This document shows, one piece after another, positions 1-5,854 of a stretch of 26,833 nucleotides of DNA. Source of the stretch: CAXOVX01 sp964213345 (lineage in GTDB: Bacteria > Pseudomonadota > Alphaproteobacteria > Rickettsiales > Midichloriaceae); the NCBI GenBank assembly GCA_964213345.1, contig CAXOVX010000040.1:1-26833 (forward strand). Direction: 5' to 3'. Both the position numbers and the translations under genes were made by a program. The notes beneath the pieces are model-generated. The model was not told the origin of the DNA, made no database searches, and saw nothing but the letters and a program-made list of their open reading frames with translations. The stretch's first letter is position 1. Every line of letters starts with the position of its first letter.

Positions 1-60
1 GCTAGATGCAGTAGTTGTCTTCTTCTCTATCCATAACTCAAGTTAATTCACTATAGTGAG

Positions 61-255
61 TTGGGAGGTATAACCAGTGCGGTGCAATGGGTTGGGGATT
101 TTGGACTTGGCAAAAGAACCCCTGATTATGGTATATTTAGGCGTTTAGGTAGCAAGATAGGAGAGCAGAAATTATCTAAGATATTTGCGAAAATTAGTTG
201 TAAGAAAGGTAATGAATTTGGGTATAGCTATAAAAAAGTTGGTATAAGATTGTAG
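61..255 (+). pseudogene. Probable IS5-type transposase N-terminal fragment
   Basis: This is a 64-codon open stretch opening with TTG. Its middle contains GLGKRTPDYGIFRRLGSKIG followed by EQKLSKIFAKI. That resembles the N-terminal domain of IS5-type transposases (a GLG...PDYSTFxRFRxRLGxEKLxxIF pattern). No catalytic residues are present and the reading ends after about 195 nt, so it is at best a fragment. It lies beside an IS110 remnant, which fits an insertion-sequence graveyard. A chance ORF is possible. Confidence 0.3.
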
Positions 256-335
256 TAACTCCCAGGCTAAAATGTGACGGATACAAAGGGATTTAAGCAT
301 GTATACCCATCATAAGGTACAGTGTAAAAGCAAGC

Positions 336-461
336 TTACCATAAAAAGTCATTGTCTAACCAATCCAGCCTAACAAACGCTCCCTGCTTCATAAGCAATT
401 TACGCATGCAAGCCACCATTGCCGCTTTTTTCGGGTTAACATTATCTACTGATCTGGTATA
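336..461 (-). pseudogene. IS110-family transposase C-terminal remnant
   Basis: Read on the reverse strand, this stretch encodes VDNVNPKKAAMVACMRKLL followed by about 18 residues and a stop. The pattern NPKKxAxVACMRKLL is the conserved C-terminal end of IS110/IS116/IS902 transposases. The upstream part runs into stops and frameshifts, so only a stump is left. A diverged copy of the same end, CMRKLLMKQ, occurs on the reverse strand near 16050, so this family was present more than once. Confidence 0.6.
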
Positions 462-486
462 CAATAAATTGAAAGTGAGAAGTTTA

Positions 487-516
487 TTGACTTCTTTACG
501 CTGATGTGGTTAGTAT
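487..516 (+). promoter_or_regulatory. Candidate sigma-70 promoter for rplS
   Basis: TTGACT (487-492) and TAGTAT (511-516) are separated by 18 bp. Transcription would start near 523. That leaves about 30 nt of leader to the ATG at 553 but only about 15 nt to the TTG at 538, which supports the ATG as the real rplS start. Confidence 0.5.
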
Positions 517-552
517 GCATACTTTGGTAATGAGCAATTGGTAGAACAAAAA

Positions 553-936
553 ATGAATTTGTTGCAAGAATATAATCAGAAGCATATTGGGGCAGTTACC
601 GCGGAGAGACCTGGTCCTATTTCTGCTTTCGCTCCTGGTGATACTATCAAAGTGTTTCTCAAGGTCACGGACGGAACTACAGAAAGGGTACAAAGCTTCG
701 AGGGTGTTTGTATAGCGAGAAAGAATAATAGTATCAGTTCTACCTTCACTATACGCAAAATGAGCTTTGGCATTGGGGTAGAAAGGATTTTGCCGTTGTA
801 TTCTCCACTAATAGATAAGATTATGGTGATGAAACGAGGAAGAGTACGTAGAGCAAAATTATATTATCTGCGCGCTTTAAGAGGTAAAGCTGCAAGAATA
901 AAAGAGAAGATGCATTGGCTTCTGGAAAAAAAGTAA
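553..936 (+). CDS. rplS: 50S ribosomal protein L19
   Basis: L19 sits at the interface of the 30S and 50S subunits. The protein shows the family pattern along its whole length: PGDTIKVFLKV near the N-terminus, the RVQSFEGVCIARKN strand, SSTFTIRKMSFGIGVERILPLYSP, and the C-terminal VRRAKLYYLRALRGKAARIKEK. The frame is open from a TTG at 538, but the in-frame ATG at 553 gives MNLLQEYNQ. This matches usual L19 N-termini and leaves a sensible leader from the promoter just upstream. The resulting 127 residues are close to the usual L19 length. The usual rimM-trmD neighbours are absent; IS debris lies upstream and fliP downstream. Confidence 0.96.
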   Translation: MNLLQEYNQKHIGAVTAERPGPISAFAPGDTIKVFLKVTDGTTERVQSFEGVCIARKNNSISSTFTIRKMSFGIGVERILPLYSPLIDKIMVMKRGRVRRAKLYYLRALRGKAARIKEKMHWLLEKK

Positions 937-940
937 TAGC

Positions 941-1087
941 ATGAAGGATGGCGCAGTCGATAGAACAGATGTAGAGGAGGAAGCGGATGGGTCCGTTATA
1001 AAAAATATCGGAAGAAGTTTTTTATGTTATTTTTTGCTTTCTCATCTACTGGGGTTATCCGTCGCCCTGAACTGGCTTGGCGGATAA
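941..1087 (+). CDS. Possible 48-aa single-pass membrane protein
   Basis: An ATG four bases after the rplS stop opens a 48-codon frame. It begins with an acidic stretch (DRTDVEEEADG) and ends in one hydrophobic helix (SFLCYFLLSHLLGLSVALNW). The layout, with a charged N-terminus and one C-terminal membrane helix, is plausible for a real protein made by translational coupling to rplS. No clear Shine-Dalgarno site is visible and I recognise no family. It lies where a fliO-like gene might stand before fliP, but it is far too short to call that. It could be a remnant or a chance ORF. Confidence 0.25.
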   Translation: MKDGAVDRTDVEEEADGSVIKNIGRSFLCYFLLSHLLGLSVALNWLGG

Positions 1088-1128
1088 AGTTAAAATTTTT
1101 TAAAAAAGTGCGGTGTGATCCTGGTGCT

Positions 1129-1902
1129 ATGAAACAAAGATCTATAATACCAAGATGCTTGATAGTTGTACTATTTTTTGTTGTTTTATTAGCTTTCAAC
1201 TTTATTATTAAAGATAGCTATGCGGAAGGTATCAACATAAACTTGGGCGATAGCTCGGGCAAAGCTGAAGGAGGATTTAGTTCTCGCATTATACAACTCA
1301 TTGCACTGGTAACAATTCTCAGCGTTGCCCCATCCATTTTAATAATGGTTACATCCTTCACTAGGATAGTGGTTGTTTTATCAATAATGAGAAGCGCGCT
1401 GGGCCTGCAACAGACCCCTCCGACCTCGGCACTAACTAGCTTGGCGCTCTTCTTGACCTTTTTTATCATGGCACCCACATTTCAACAAATGTATCAAGAA
1501 GGTATAGCACCATTAATGAACAACAGGATTACAGAAGAAGCAGCTTGGGAGCATGTAAAATCACCATTTCATAAATTTATGCTGGAAAATGTGAGAGAGA
1601 AAGAACTATCGTTATTTACAGGAATGGCAAAATTAAGTGATGTAAGCCAGAATGAAATACCACTACACGTTTTAATCCCCGCATTTATGATTAGTGAGCT
1701 AAAAAGAGCCTTCGAGATCGGGTTTTTAGTTTTTTTACCATTTTTAATCATAGACTTATTGGTATCATCTATACTCATGGCAATGGGTATGATGATGCTA
1801 CCACCAGTAATGATATCATTACCATTCAAATTAATTTTCTTTGTACTGATAGATGGGTGGTCCATGATATGTGGAAGCCTAGTAAAAAGCTATGGTATAT
1901 AA
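1129..1902 (+). CDS. fliP: Flagellar biosynthesis protein FliP
   Basis: FliP is a core membrane subunit of the flagellar type III export gate (FliPQR). From the ATG at 1129 the product is 257 aa, close to the usual ~245. It has a signal peptide-like N-terminus (MKQRSIIPRCLIVVLFF to about residue 35), as is usual for FliP. The first helix region carries ILIMVTSFTRIVVVLSIMRS and the QTPPTSALTSLALFLTFFIM block. The C-terminal half has the FliP signature: IPAFMISELKRAFEIGFLVF, then PFLIIDLLVSSILMAMGMMM and a PPVMISLPFK segment. The frame is open 35 codons further upstream (to 1024), but those residues have no family match. No fliQ, fliR or other flagellar gene is in the window. The SctR homologue of virulence type III systems is the alternative name, but no injectisome genes are nearby. 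Confidence 0.93.
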   Translation: MKQRSIIPRCLIVVLFFVVLLAFNFIIKDSYAEGININLGDSSGKAEGGFSSRIIQLIALVTILSVAPSILIMVTSFTRIVVVLSIMRSALGLQQTPPTSALTSLALFLTFFIMAPTFQQMYQEGIAPLMNNRITEEAAWEHVKSPFHKFMLENVREKELSLFTGMAKLSDVSQNEIPLHVLIPAFMISELKRAFEIGFLVFLPFLIIDLLVSSILMAMGMMMLPPVMISLPFKLIFFVLIDGWSMICGSLVKSYGI

Positions 1903-1950
1903 CCAATAAACACATTTTTCCCCACATATACATGACGTTTTCAGTGCTGT

Positions 1951-2038
1951 CGCCCCCTTTTAAACATTCAAGTTGTTGCACTGTGGATTCAGGTTCAGTC
2001 ATATAGTATTCTACACTCCTTTACCCTCACCATTACGG
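1951..2038 (-). repeat. Dispersed ~90-bp intergenic repeat, copy 1
   Basis: On the reverse strand it reads TGGTGAGGG, then AAAGGAGTGTAG, TATGACTGAACCTGAATCC, CAGTGCAACAACTTGAATG and TTTAAAAGGGGG. The same order of blocks appears near 3021-3118 (reverse), 16587-16680 (forward), 14590-14675 (forward, degenerate) and 2906-2973 (forward, partial). It follows fliP and precedes an IS110 remnant. Confidence 0.65.
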
Positions 2039-2039
2039 G

Positions 2040-2083
2040 TATATCTGAAAATTTCATTCGTTATACAACATTTTTCAGATATA
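2040..2083. repeat. Perfect 12-bp inverted repeat with 20-nt loop
   Basis: TATATCTGAAAA (2040-2051) and TTTTCAGATATA (2072-2083) are exact reverse complements around a 20-nt loop containing ATTCGTTATACAAC. The homologous segment at 16525-16582 keeps the flanks colinear but carries the loop core in the opposite orientation (see findings). Confidence 0.6.
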
Positions 2084-2191
2084 GAAAAGTGACTTGCTTT
2101 GCCCTGGATCAAGGTGATCGTTAGAAGAATAAGTTGCAGGAAGGGTTAGGTAAACGACCGCTTTGCACAATGAGCTAAAGGAAGATTATAA

Positions 2192-2413
2192 TATGGAAAA
2201 GATTATAGATCTAGACGTGTGTAACGGGAAGAAGAGGCTACATTGCAGTGTTGATGGTATTGATAAAGATTTTAGGAGAAGAAATTTCTGAGATTGATAC
2301 TAAATCAAGTAACATTATAGCAAACTCTTCTGAATTGAAGCCAAAAGTTGAGATATTGAAACAATACCGTGTATTGGCAAATGTTTGGCTGTGTTCATGT
2401 TTAGCTATTCAAC
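2192..2413 (+). pseudogene. IS110-family transposase remnant (frameshifted, truncated)
   Basis: The frame contains LMVLIKILGEEISEI and SSELKPKVEILK and then enters the segment before the conserved LPELG block of IS110 transposases (LAIQL). The same segment on the reverse strand at 16012-16410 continues into FLPELGDKSYISNELSAI and APCARDSGK, and that identifies the family. Small indels after the ATG at 2192 break the frame here. The alignment stops at about 2413, exactly where an IS5-like left end begins, so IS5-type DNA appears to have cut this copy. Confidence 0.6.
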
Positions 2414-2807
2414 TAGGTTTTGTCAACATTTGGTATAAAGTATGATGAAGTATAATGAAGTAGTCTCAAAAAAGAAGGTAAAATGTTATACGAGCTAAGG
2501 AATGATCAATGGGAGATGATAAGTGGTAGTTTGCCTGGCAAAGAAGGTGATCCTGGGAAAGGTGCAAAAGGATAACAGGCGGTTTAGACAGTAAATGGTG
2601 GATAACGCTAGCTTCCATAAATCACAAAATACAAGGAAAATTGATAGAAGAGGCAAAATGTCATCTGTTATTTTTACCTCCTTATTCACCAGATTTAAAT
2701 CCAATTGTTGAGAAATTTTTTGCCAATTTAAAGCGTCGGTAGACAAAACATTGAAAAATACTCTTCCTTCTTTAGCAGATGTCGTAGATGCTGCCTTCAA
2801 AAACTAA
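2414..2807 (+). pseudogene. Fused IS5-type and IS630-type transposase remnants
   Basis: From an end sequence CTAGGTTTTGTCAACATT, shared with the reverse strand near 25641, a frame opens with YELRNDQWEMISGSLPGKEG. This is the N-terminal DEQWxxIxxLLPGKxGDPG pattern of IS5/IS1031-type transposases. It stops near 2575. About 40 nt on, the IS630 (DDE_3) C-terminal half begins with DNASFHKSQ and, one frameshift later, CHLLFLPPYSPDLNPI, then EKFFANLKRR and SLADVVDAAFKN to the stop at 2805-2807. Two unrelated transposases are therefore joined by deletion, and both are dead. Confidence 0.6.
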
Positions 2808-2905
2808 CCTATTTTCATTTAACTATATTATTTCATAATATTTTTGCCTCTTCTCTAGTTACGCAAGAAGTCTATTATCATATACCTATATCTTCTTGCA
2901 ACAGC

Positions 2906-2973
2906 CTCACTACATGACTGAGCCTAAATTCTGTAGCATGACAATGTGAGCGTTACAAAGGTGACTTGGTATA
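2906..2973 (+). repeat. Dispersed intergenic repeat, partial copy 2
   Basis: The stretch has CACTACATGACTGAGCCTA, a diverged middle, and the end block GAGCGTTACAAAGGTGACTT plus GGTATA. It lacks the GGTGAAGG start of the full copies. It faces copy 3 across about 47 nt, so its end (TTGGTATA) and the start of copy 3 (TATACCAA) can pair. Confidence 0.5.
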
Positions 2974-3020
2974 ATTAAGCTTGAAAGATAAATTATATAT
3001 GTTAGATTGGATATGTCCAC

Positions 3021-3118
3021 GTTATACCAAATACTTTTATAGCGTTCATGTTGTTGTGCTGCGGGATTGGGGCTCAGTCACGTTGGTGTCACTACACTCT
3101 TTTGCCTTCACCATTGTG
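3021..3118 (-). repeat. Dispersed intergenic repeat, copy 3
   Basis: On the reverse strand it reads CACAATGGTGAAGGC, AAAAGAGTGTAGTGAC, GTGACTGAGCCCCAATCCC, GCAGCACAACAACATGAACG and CTATAAAAG. All blocks of the family are in order. It lies about 50 bp upstream of tRNA-Leu. Confidence 0.65.
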
Positions 3119-3165
3119 CTCCTAGTGTCCGTTTATGAGTGGGATTTGGTGTTAGCTCATATCAA

Positions 3166-3250
3166 GCGGATGTGATGGAATTGGTAGACATGCTAGATTT
3201 AGGTTCTAGTGCCGCAAGGCTTGTGGGTTCAAGTCCCGCCATCCGTACCA
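3166..3250 (+). tRNA. tRNA-Leu (anticodon UAG)
   Basis: The acceptor strand GCGGATG pairs with CATCCGT, with one G-T at the end. A type-II D-arm (TGGAATTGGTAGACA) follows. The anticodon stem CTAGA/TCTAG closes the loop TTTAGGT, giving anticodon TAG. There is a short long-type variable arm (TGCCGCAAGGCT), a T-arm with GGTTCAAGTCC, and an encoded CCA end at 3248-3250. The length of 85 nt fits tRNA-Leu. It is followed after 15 nt by the end of the convergent gene at 3266-4213. Confidence 0.95.
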
Positions 3251-3265
3251 ATATAGCTTTTTTCA

Positions 3266-4213
3266 CTACTTATGTGGAGGATTTTGATTCTGTCCTTGTT
3301 TCTCTGTTGCAATCCATTTCACCCAATCTTTTTCTTTTAACAATTGCTTGTCATTATTGTATAATTCTGCTCTTTTTGTAGGAAGAGGGAGTTCATGTAT
3401 TTTTGCCTCATCAATAGGAGGACGAATGCTATCAAGTAAATTTTCCTGCTGTTCTCCTTTTTTACCTTTCTGCAAGTTCAACCCAAAGTTCTTTGTTTTC
3501 AAAGATGGTATAACCAACCCTTTTGCCGTTTGCACACAGGTCTCGGGATTCGGGATAAACCGACCTTCTGTCGTTTTTGCAAAAAACTTAGGATTTAAAT
3601 TAAGTATCTCTTCCAGCCTTGCTTTTACTTGCATATCTTGCATCTGGGGCGAGTTATATACTTCTGAGTATTTTTTTGAAATTTTTTCTAACATTTGCGC
3701 ACTGCATTGCACTTTATATGTGTCTTTTCGCACCTCTGTGTACGTTAATATTGTCTTAGTTTTGCGAAAGGGTGCCGTTATCCACTGGATAACCCTACGC
3801 CACCATGGCAAAGAAGGAGCTTTTTGAGTTTGATATAACTTGGGTTCTTCTGCTACAATCTCGGATACATTGGAATTTTGTTGTAAAGTAGCTTTTTTGT
3901 TTTTTGGTTGCGCCACCACCTCATCGACTTGACGCAACTCTTCTTTTGATTTTGGAAAAATGATATCAGCTAGTAATCGCATTGTATTGAAGAATAAAGA
4001 TGGCTCGAGCTTTCCTTTTTGATTTCTTTTTTTATCCTCTTCCTCAAGCAAATCCTGTACGCTACCATATTTTGCCAACTGAGCCAATTGCCTTTCAACT
4101 TCCTGAGTTTCTTCAATACGCTCCCTGATTTCTTCTGGTGACTGTCCCCCTTCAGATTGCCTTAAGATTCCCTTTTTTTGCTCTATCTTCCCCGTACTCT
4201 CTGGCCTTGCCAT
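3266..4213 (-). CDS. Unknown 315-aa hydrophilic protein, effector-like
   Basis: I do not recognise a family. The start has a good Shine-Dalgarno site (GGAAGG, six bases before the ATG). Residues ~25-65 are highly charged and likely form a coiled coil (ERIEETQEVERQLAQLAKYG). Residues ~134-152 form a Trp-rich, basic, amphipathic segment (LPWWRRVIQWITAPFRKTK) that could lie on a membrane. There is no signal peptide and no clear transmembrane helix. The C-terminal third is basic and polar, ending in Q/N/P-rich residues. The gene stands alone between tRNA-Leu (convergent, 15 nt away) and coaE (divergent). It looks like a lineage-specific protein, possibly a secreted effector; that is inference from composition and context. 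Confidence 0.75.
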   Translation of the reverse strand: MARPESTGKIEQKKGILRQSEGGQSPEEIRERIEETQEVERQLAQLAKYGSVQDLLEEEDKKRNQKGKLEPSLFFNTMRLLADIIFPKSKEELRQVDEVVAQPKNKKATLQQNSNVSEIVAEEPKLYQTQKAPSLPWWRRVIQWITAPFRKTKTILTYTEVRKDTYKVQCSAQMLEKISKKYSEVYNSPQMQDMQVKARLEEILNLNPKFFAKTTEGRFIPNPETCVQTAKGLVIPSLKTKNFGLNLQKGKKGEQQENLLDSIRPPIDEAKIHELPLPTKRAELYNNDKQLLKEKDWVKWIATEKQGQNQNPPHK

Positions 4214-4225
4214 AATACACCTTCC

Positions 4226-4339
4226 CTAAATCCTTGAACCCACACCTATAAGTGATAGACAACCACCAACAATACTTACTGTCAACATCAAAAAATGCAT
4301 TACTGCAATCAACACACAATGCATTGCTAGGCTAAGCAT
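4226..4339 (-). CDS. Possible 37-aa hydrophobic peptide upstream of the 315-aa gene
   Basis: An ATG-started frame of 37 codons is almost entirely hydrophobic (MHFLMLTVSIVGGCLSLIGV) and stops 12 nt before the start of the next gene, in the same frame. The frame is open for about 25 further codons upstream but has no other ATG. A small membrane peptide translationally coupled to the 315-aa protein is possible, and so is a chance ORF. No Shine-Dalgarno site is obvious. Confidence 0.2.
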   Translation of the reverse strand: MLSLAMHCVLIAVMHFLMLTVSIVGGCLSLIGVGSRI

Positions 4340-4488
4340 AGTAGCACTAAGCAGATATTGTGTAGTTGATAAACGTGCTAAATAGGACGCACAAAGCTTG
4401 TAAGTTTTAGTTTTGTTGCTTATGCTCGTAGTATATGCATTGTAGGTTCTTTAATCAACTCACCTAGTTATAAATAACAGCGGAATCA

Positions 4489-5214
4489 ATGCAAAAAAAC
4501 AGGGTACTAAATAACAAAAAAATATGCACTAGAAATAACCTTATTGTAGTTATTACGGGAAGTATAGCTTCAGGCAAATCCTATATGTGCCGTTACTTGC
4601 ACAAACTAGGGTTTATCACCCTAGACTCAGATAAATTAGTACATGATATAATCCAAAATGAGGCTCGAGAGCAAATATTTGCAGTCTTTGGTCAAGGTAT
4701 TGTAGGTGATGATGCAGTTACCATAGATAGAGTTAAGTTGGGTGATGAGGTCTTCATGGACAGGGGAAAGCTAAAATTGCTAGAAAATATACTACACCCA
4801 CTAGTCCAACAAAAAAGACTGGAGATCATAAATAAAGTGCGCAGAAAAACCCGAAGATCTATCATTGTAGAAACTCCGCTTTTGTTTGATGCTGATAAGT
4901 GCAAGTACGATGTAGCAATAAGCACCATCATAAGGCCCGCTGTACAGTATTTTAGAGCTACATTGCGAAAAAATATGACTCGAGAGAAATTTACTGCTAT
5001 AGTTACAAAACAACATGCAGATGTAGTAAGTACTTTATTAGTCAATTATTTCATTGATACATCTGGCACCAAGCTAGCTGTAAAACACTATATGAGGAGC
5101 ATGATCAAACATGGAAGATTTACGCGAAATAGTACTAGATACAGAGACCTCAGGACTAAGGTTGCGAGACGGACACAGGCTGGTAGAAATAGGATGTGTA
5201 GAATTAATAAATAA
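4489..5214 (+). CDS. coaE: Dephospho-CoA kinase
   Basis: CoaE catalyses the last step of coenzyme A synthesis, ATP-dependent phosphorylation of dephospho-CoA. The P-loop GSIASGKS is at residues 24-31, followed by the LDSDKLVHDII substrate region (46-56). The middle carries HPLVQQKRLEI and IIVETPLLFDADKCKYDV, matching the family's HPLV and PLLFE segments. The N-terminus is ~18 residues longer than usual. The C-terminus runs 34 residues into the start of dnaQ (104-nt overlap, different frame), making 241 aa against about 200 for the family. The overlap residues are Arg-rich and do not look like CoaE, so an original stop near 5110 was probably lost. Adjacency to dnaQ is, as I recall, usual in Rickettsiales. 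Confidence 0.92.
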   Translation: MQKNRVLNNKKICTRNNLIVVITGSIASGKSYMCRYLHKLGFITLDSDKLVHDIIQNEAREQIFAVFGQGIVGDDAVTIDRVKLGDEVFMDRGKLKLLENILHPLVQQKRLEIINKVRRKTRRSIIVETPLLFDADKCKYDVAISTIIRPAVQYFRATLRKNMTREKFTAIVTKQHADVVSTLLVNYFIDTSGTKLAVKHYMRSMIKHGRFTRNSTRYRDLRTKVARRTQAGRNRMCRINK

Positions 5215-5824
5215 AACTAGAACTGGAAAACATTTTCATACTTATTTGAATCCCCAAAGGGAAATAGACGGATCAGCATTTGCAGTACATGGGCTCTCTA
5301 GCGAGTTTTTAAACAAGAAACCAGTTTTTTCAGAAATTGCGCGGGATTTTCTCCGTTTTATTGGTACTAGCAGGTTAGTTATACACAATGCGCCATTCGA
5401 CCTACAATTTTTGAATCAAGCATTAGCATCAAGTGGACTTCCACTACTGCAATCTAACAGGGTGTTAGATACATTGTTATTGGCCAGGAAAAAGTATCCT
5501 GGTTCTCCTGCCAGCCTAGATGCACTATGTAAGCGCTTCGATATCTGTCTTAAGGGGAGAGCAAGGCACGGTGCTTTGATAGATGCAGAGCTACTAGCAT
5601 CAGTCTACATGGTTATACATGGAACAGCTCAAGTGGAGATAAGGTTTGCTGATATATGCACTACCTCAAAGCATAATTCTCCATATAGTAAATTTACTTT
5701 TACCGAAAATGAACAGATGATAGAGCACATATGTAGAAATTTTAATGTGTCTGCGGAAGAAAAAGCGTTGCATGAGCGATTAGTTCACAAGATCAAAAAT
5801 CCAATATGGCATAAGCAAAAGTAA
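5111..5824 (+). CDS. dnaQ: DNA polymerase III epsilon subunit (3'-5' proofreading exonuclease)
   Basis: This is the proofreading subunit of the replicative polymerase. All three DEDDh exonuclease motifs are present: Exo I EIVLDTETSGL (D10, E12), Exo II HNAPFDLQFLNQAL (D97), and Exo III RARHGALIDAELLASVY (H153, D158). The length of 237 aa fits alphaproteobacterial DnaQ. The ATG at 5111 lies inside the coaE reading frame, 104 nt before its stop, so translation is probably coupled or the start is internal to the coaE message. The last ~50 residues, after the exonuclease fold, are less conserved; they normally carry the contact to the polymerase alpha subunit. Confidence 0.94.
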   Translation: MEDLREIVLDTETSGLRLRDGHRLVEIGCVELINKTRTGKHFHTYLNPQREIDGSAFAVHGLSSEFLNKKPVFSEIARDFLRFIGTSRLVIHNAPFDLQFLNQALASSGLPLLQSNRVLDTLLLARKKYPGSPASLDALCKRFDICLKGRARHGALIDAELLASVYMVIHGTAQVEIRFADICTTSKHNSPYSKFTFTENEQMIEHICRNFNVSAEEKALHERLVHKIKNPIWHKQK

Positions 5825-5854
5825 AGCTATGTTTAGTTGAGATATAAAAGCATT

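Noticed and set aside
1..60. 12-bp palindrome TCACTATAGTGA near 50
   Set aside because: It is short, next to IS debris at the window edge, and I found no second copy or promoter to give it meaning.
1024..1128. 35-residue N-terminal extension of FliP
   Set aside because: It resembles nothing in FliP, while the signal peptide begins properly at the ATG at 1129.
3139..3381. 80-codon forward ORF covering the tRNA
   Set aside because: It is the translation of tRNA-Leu (MELVDMLDLGSSAARLVGSSPAIRT is the usual signature of a translated tRNA) and has no independent support.
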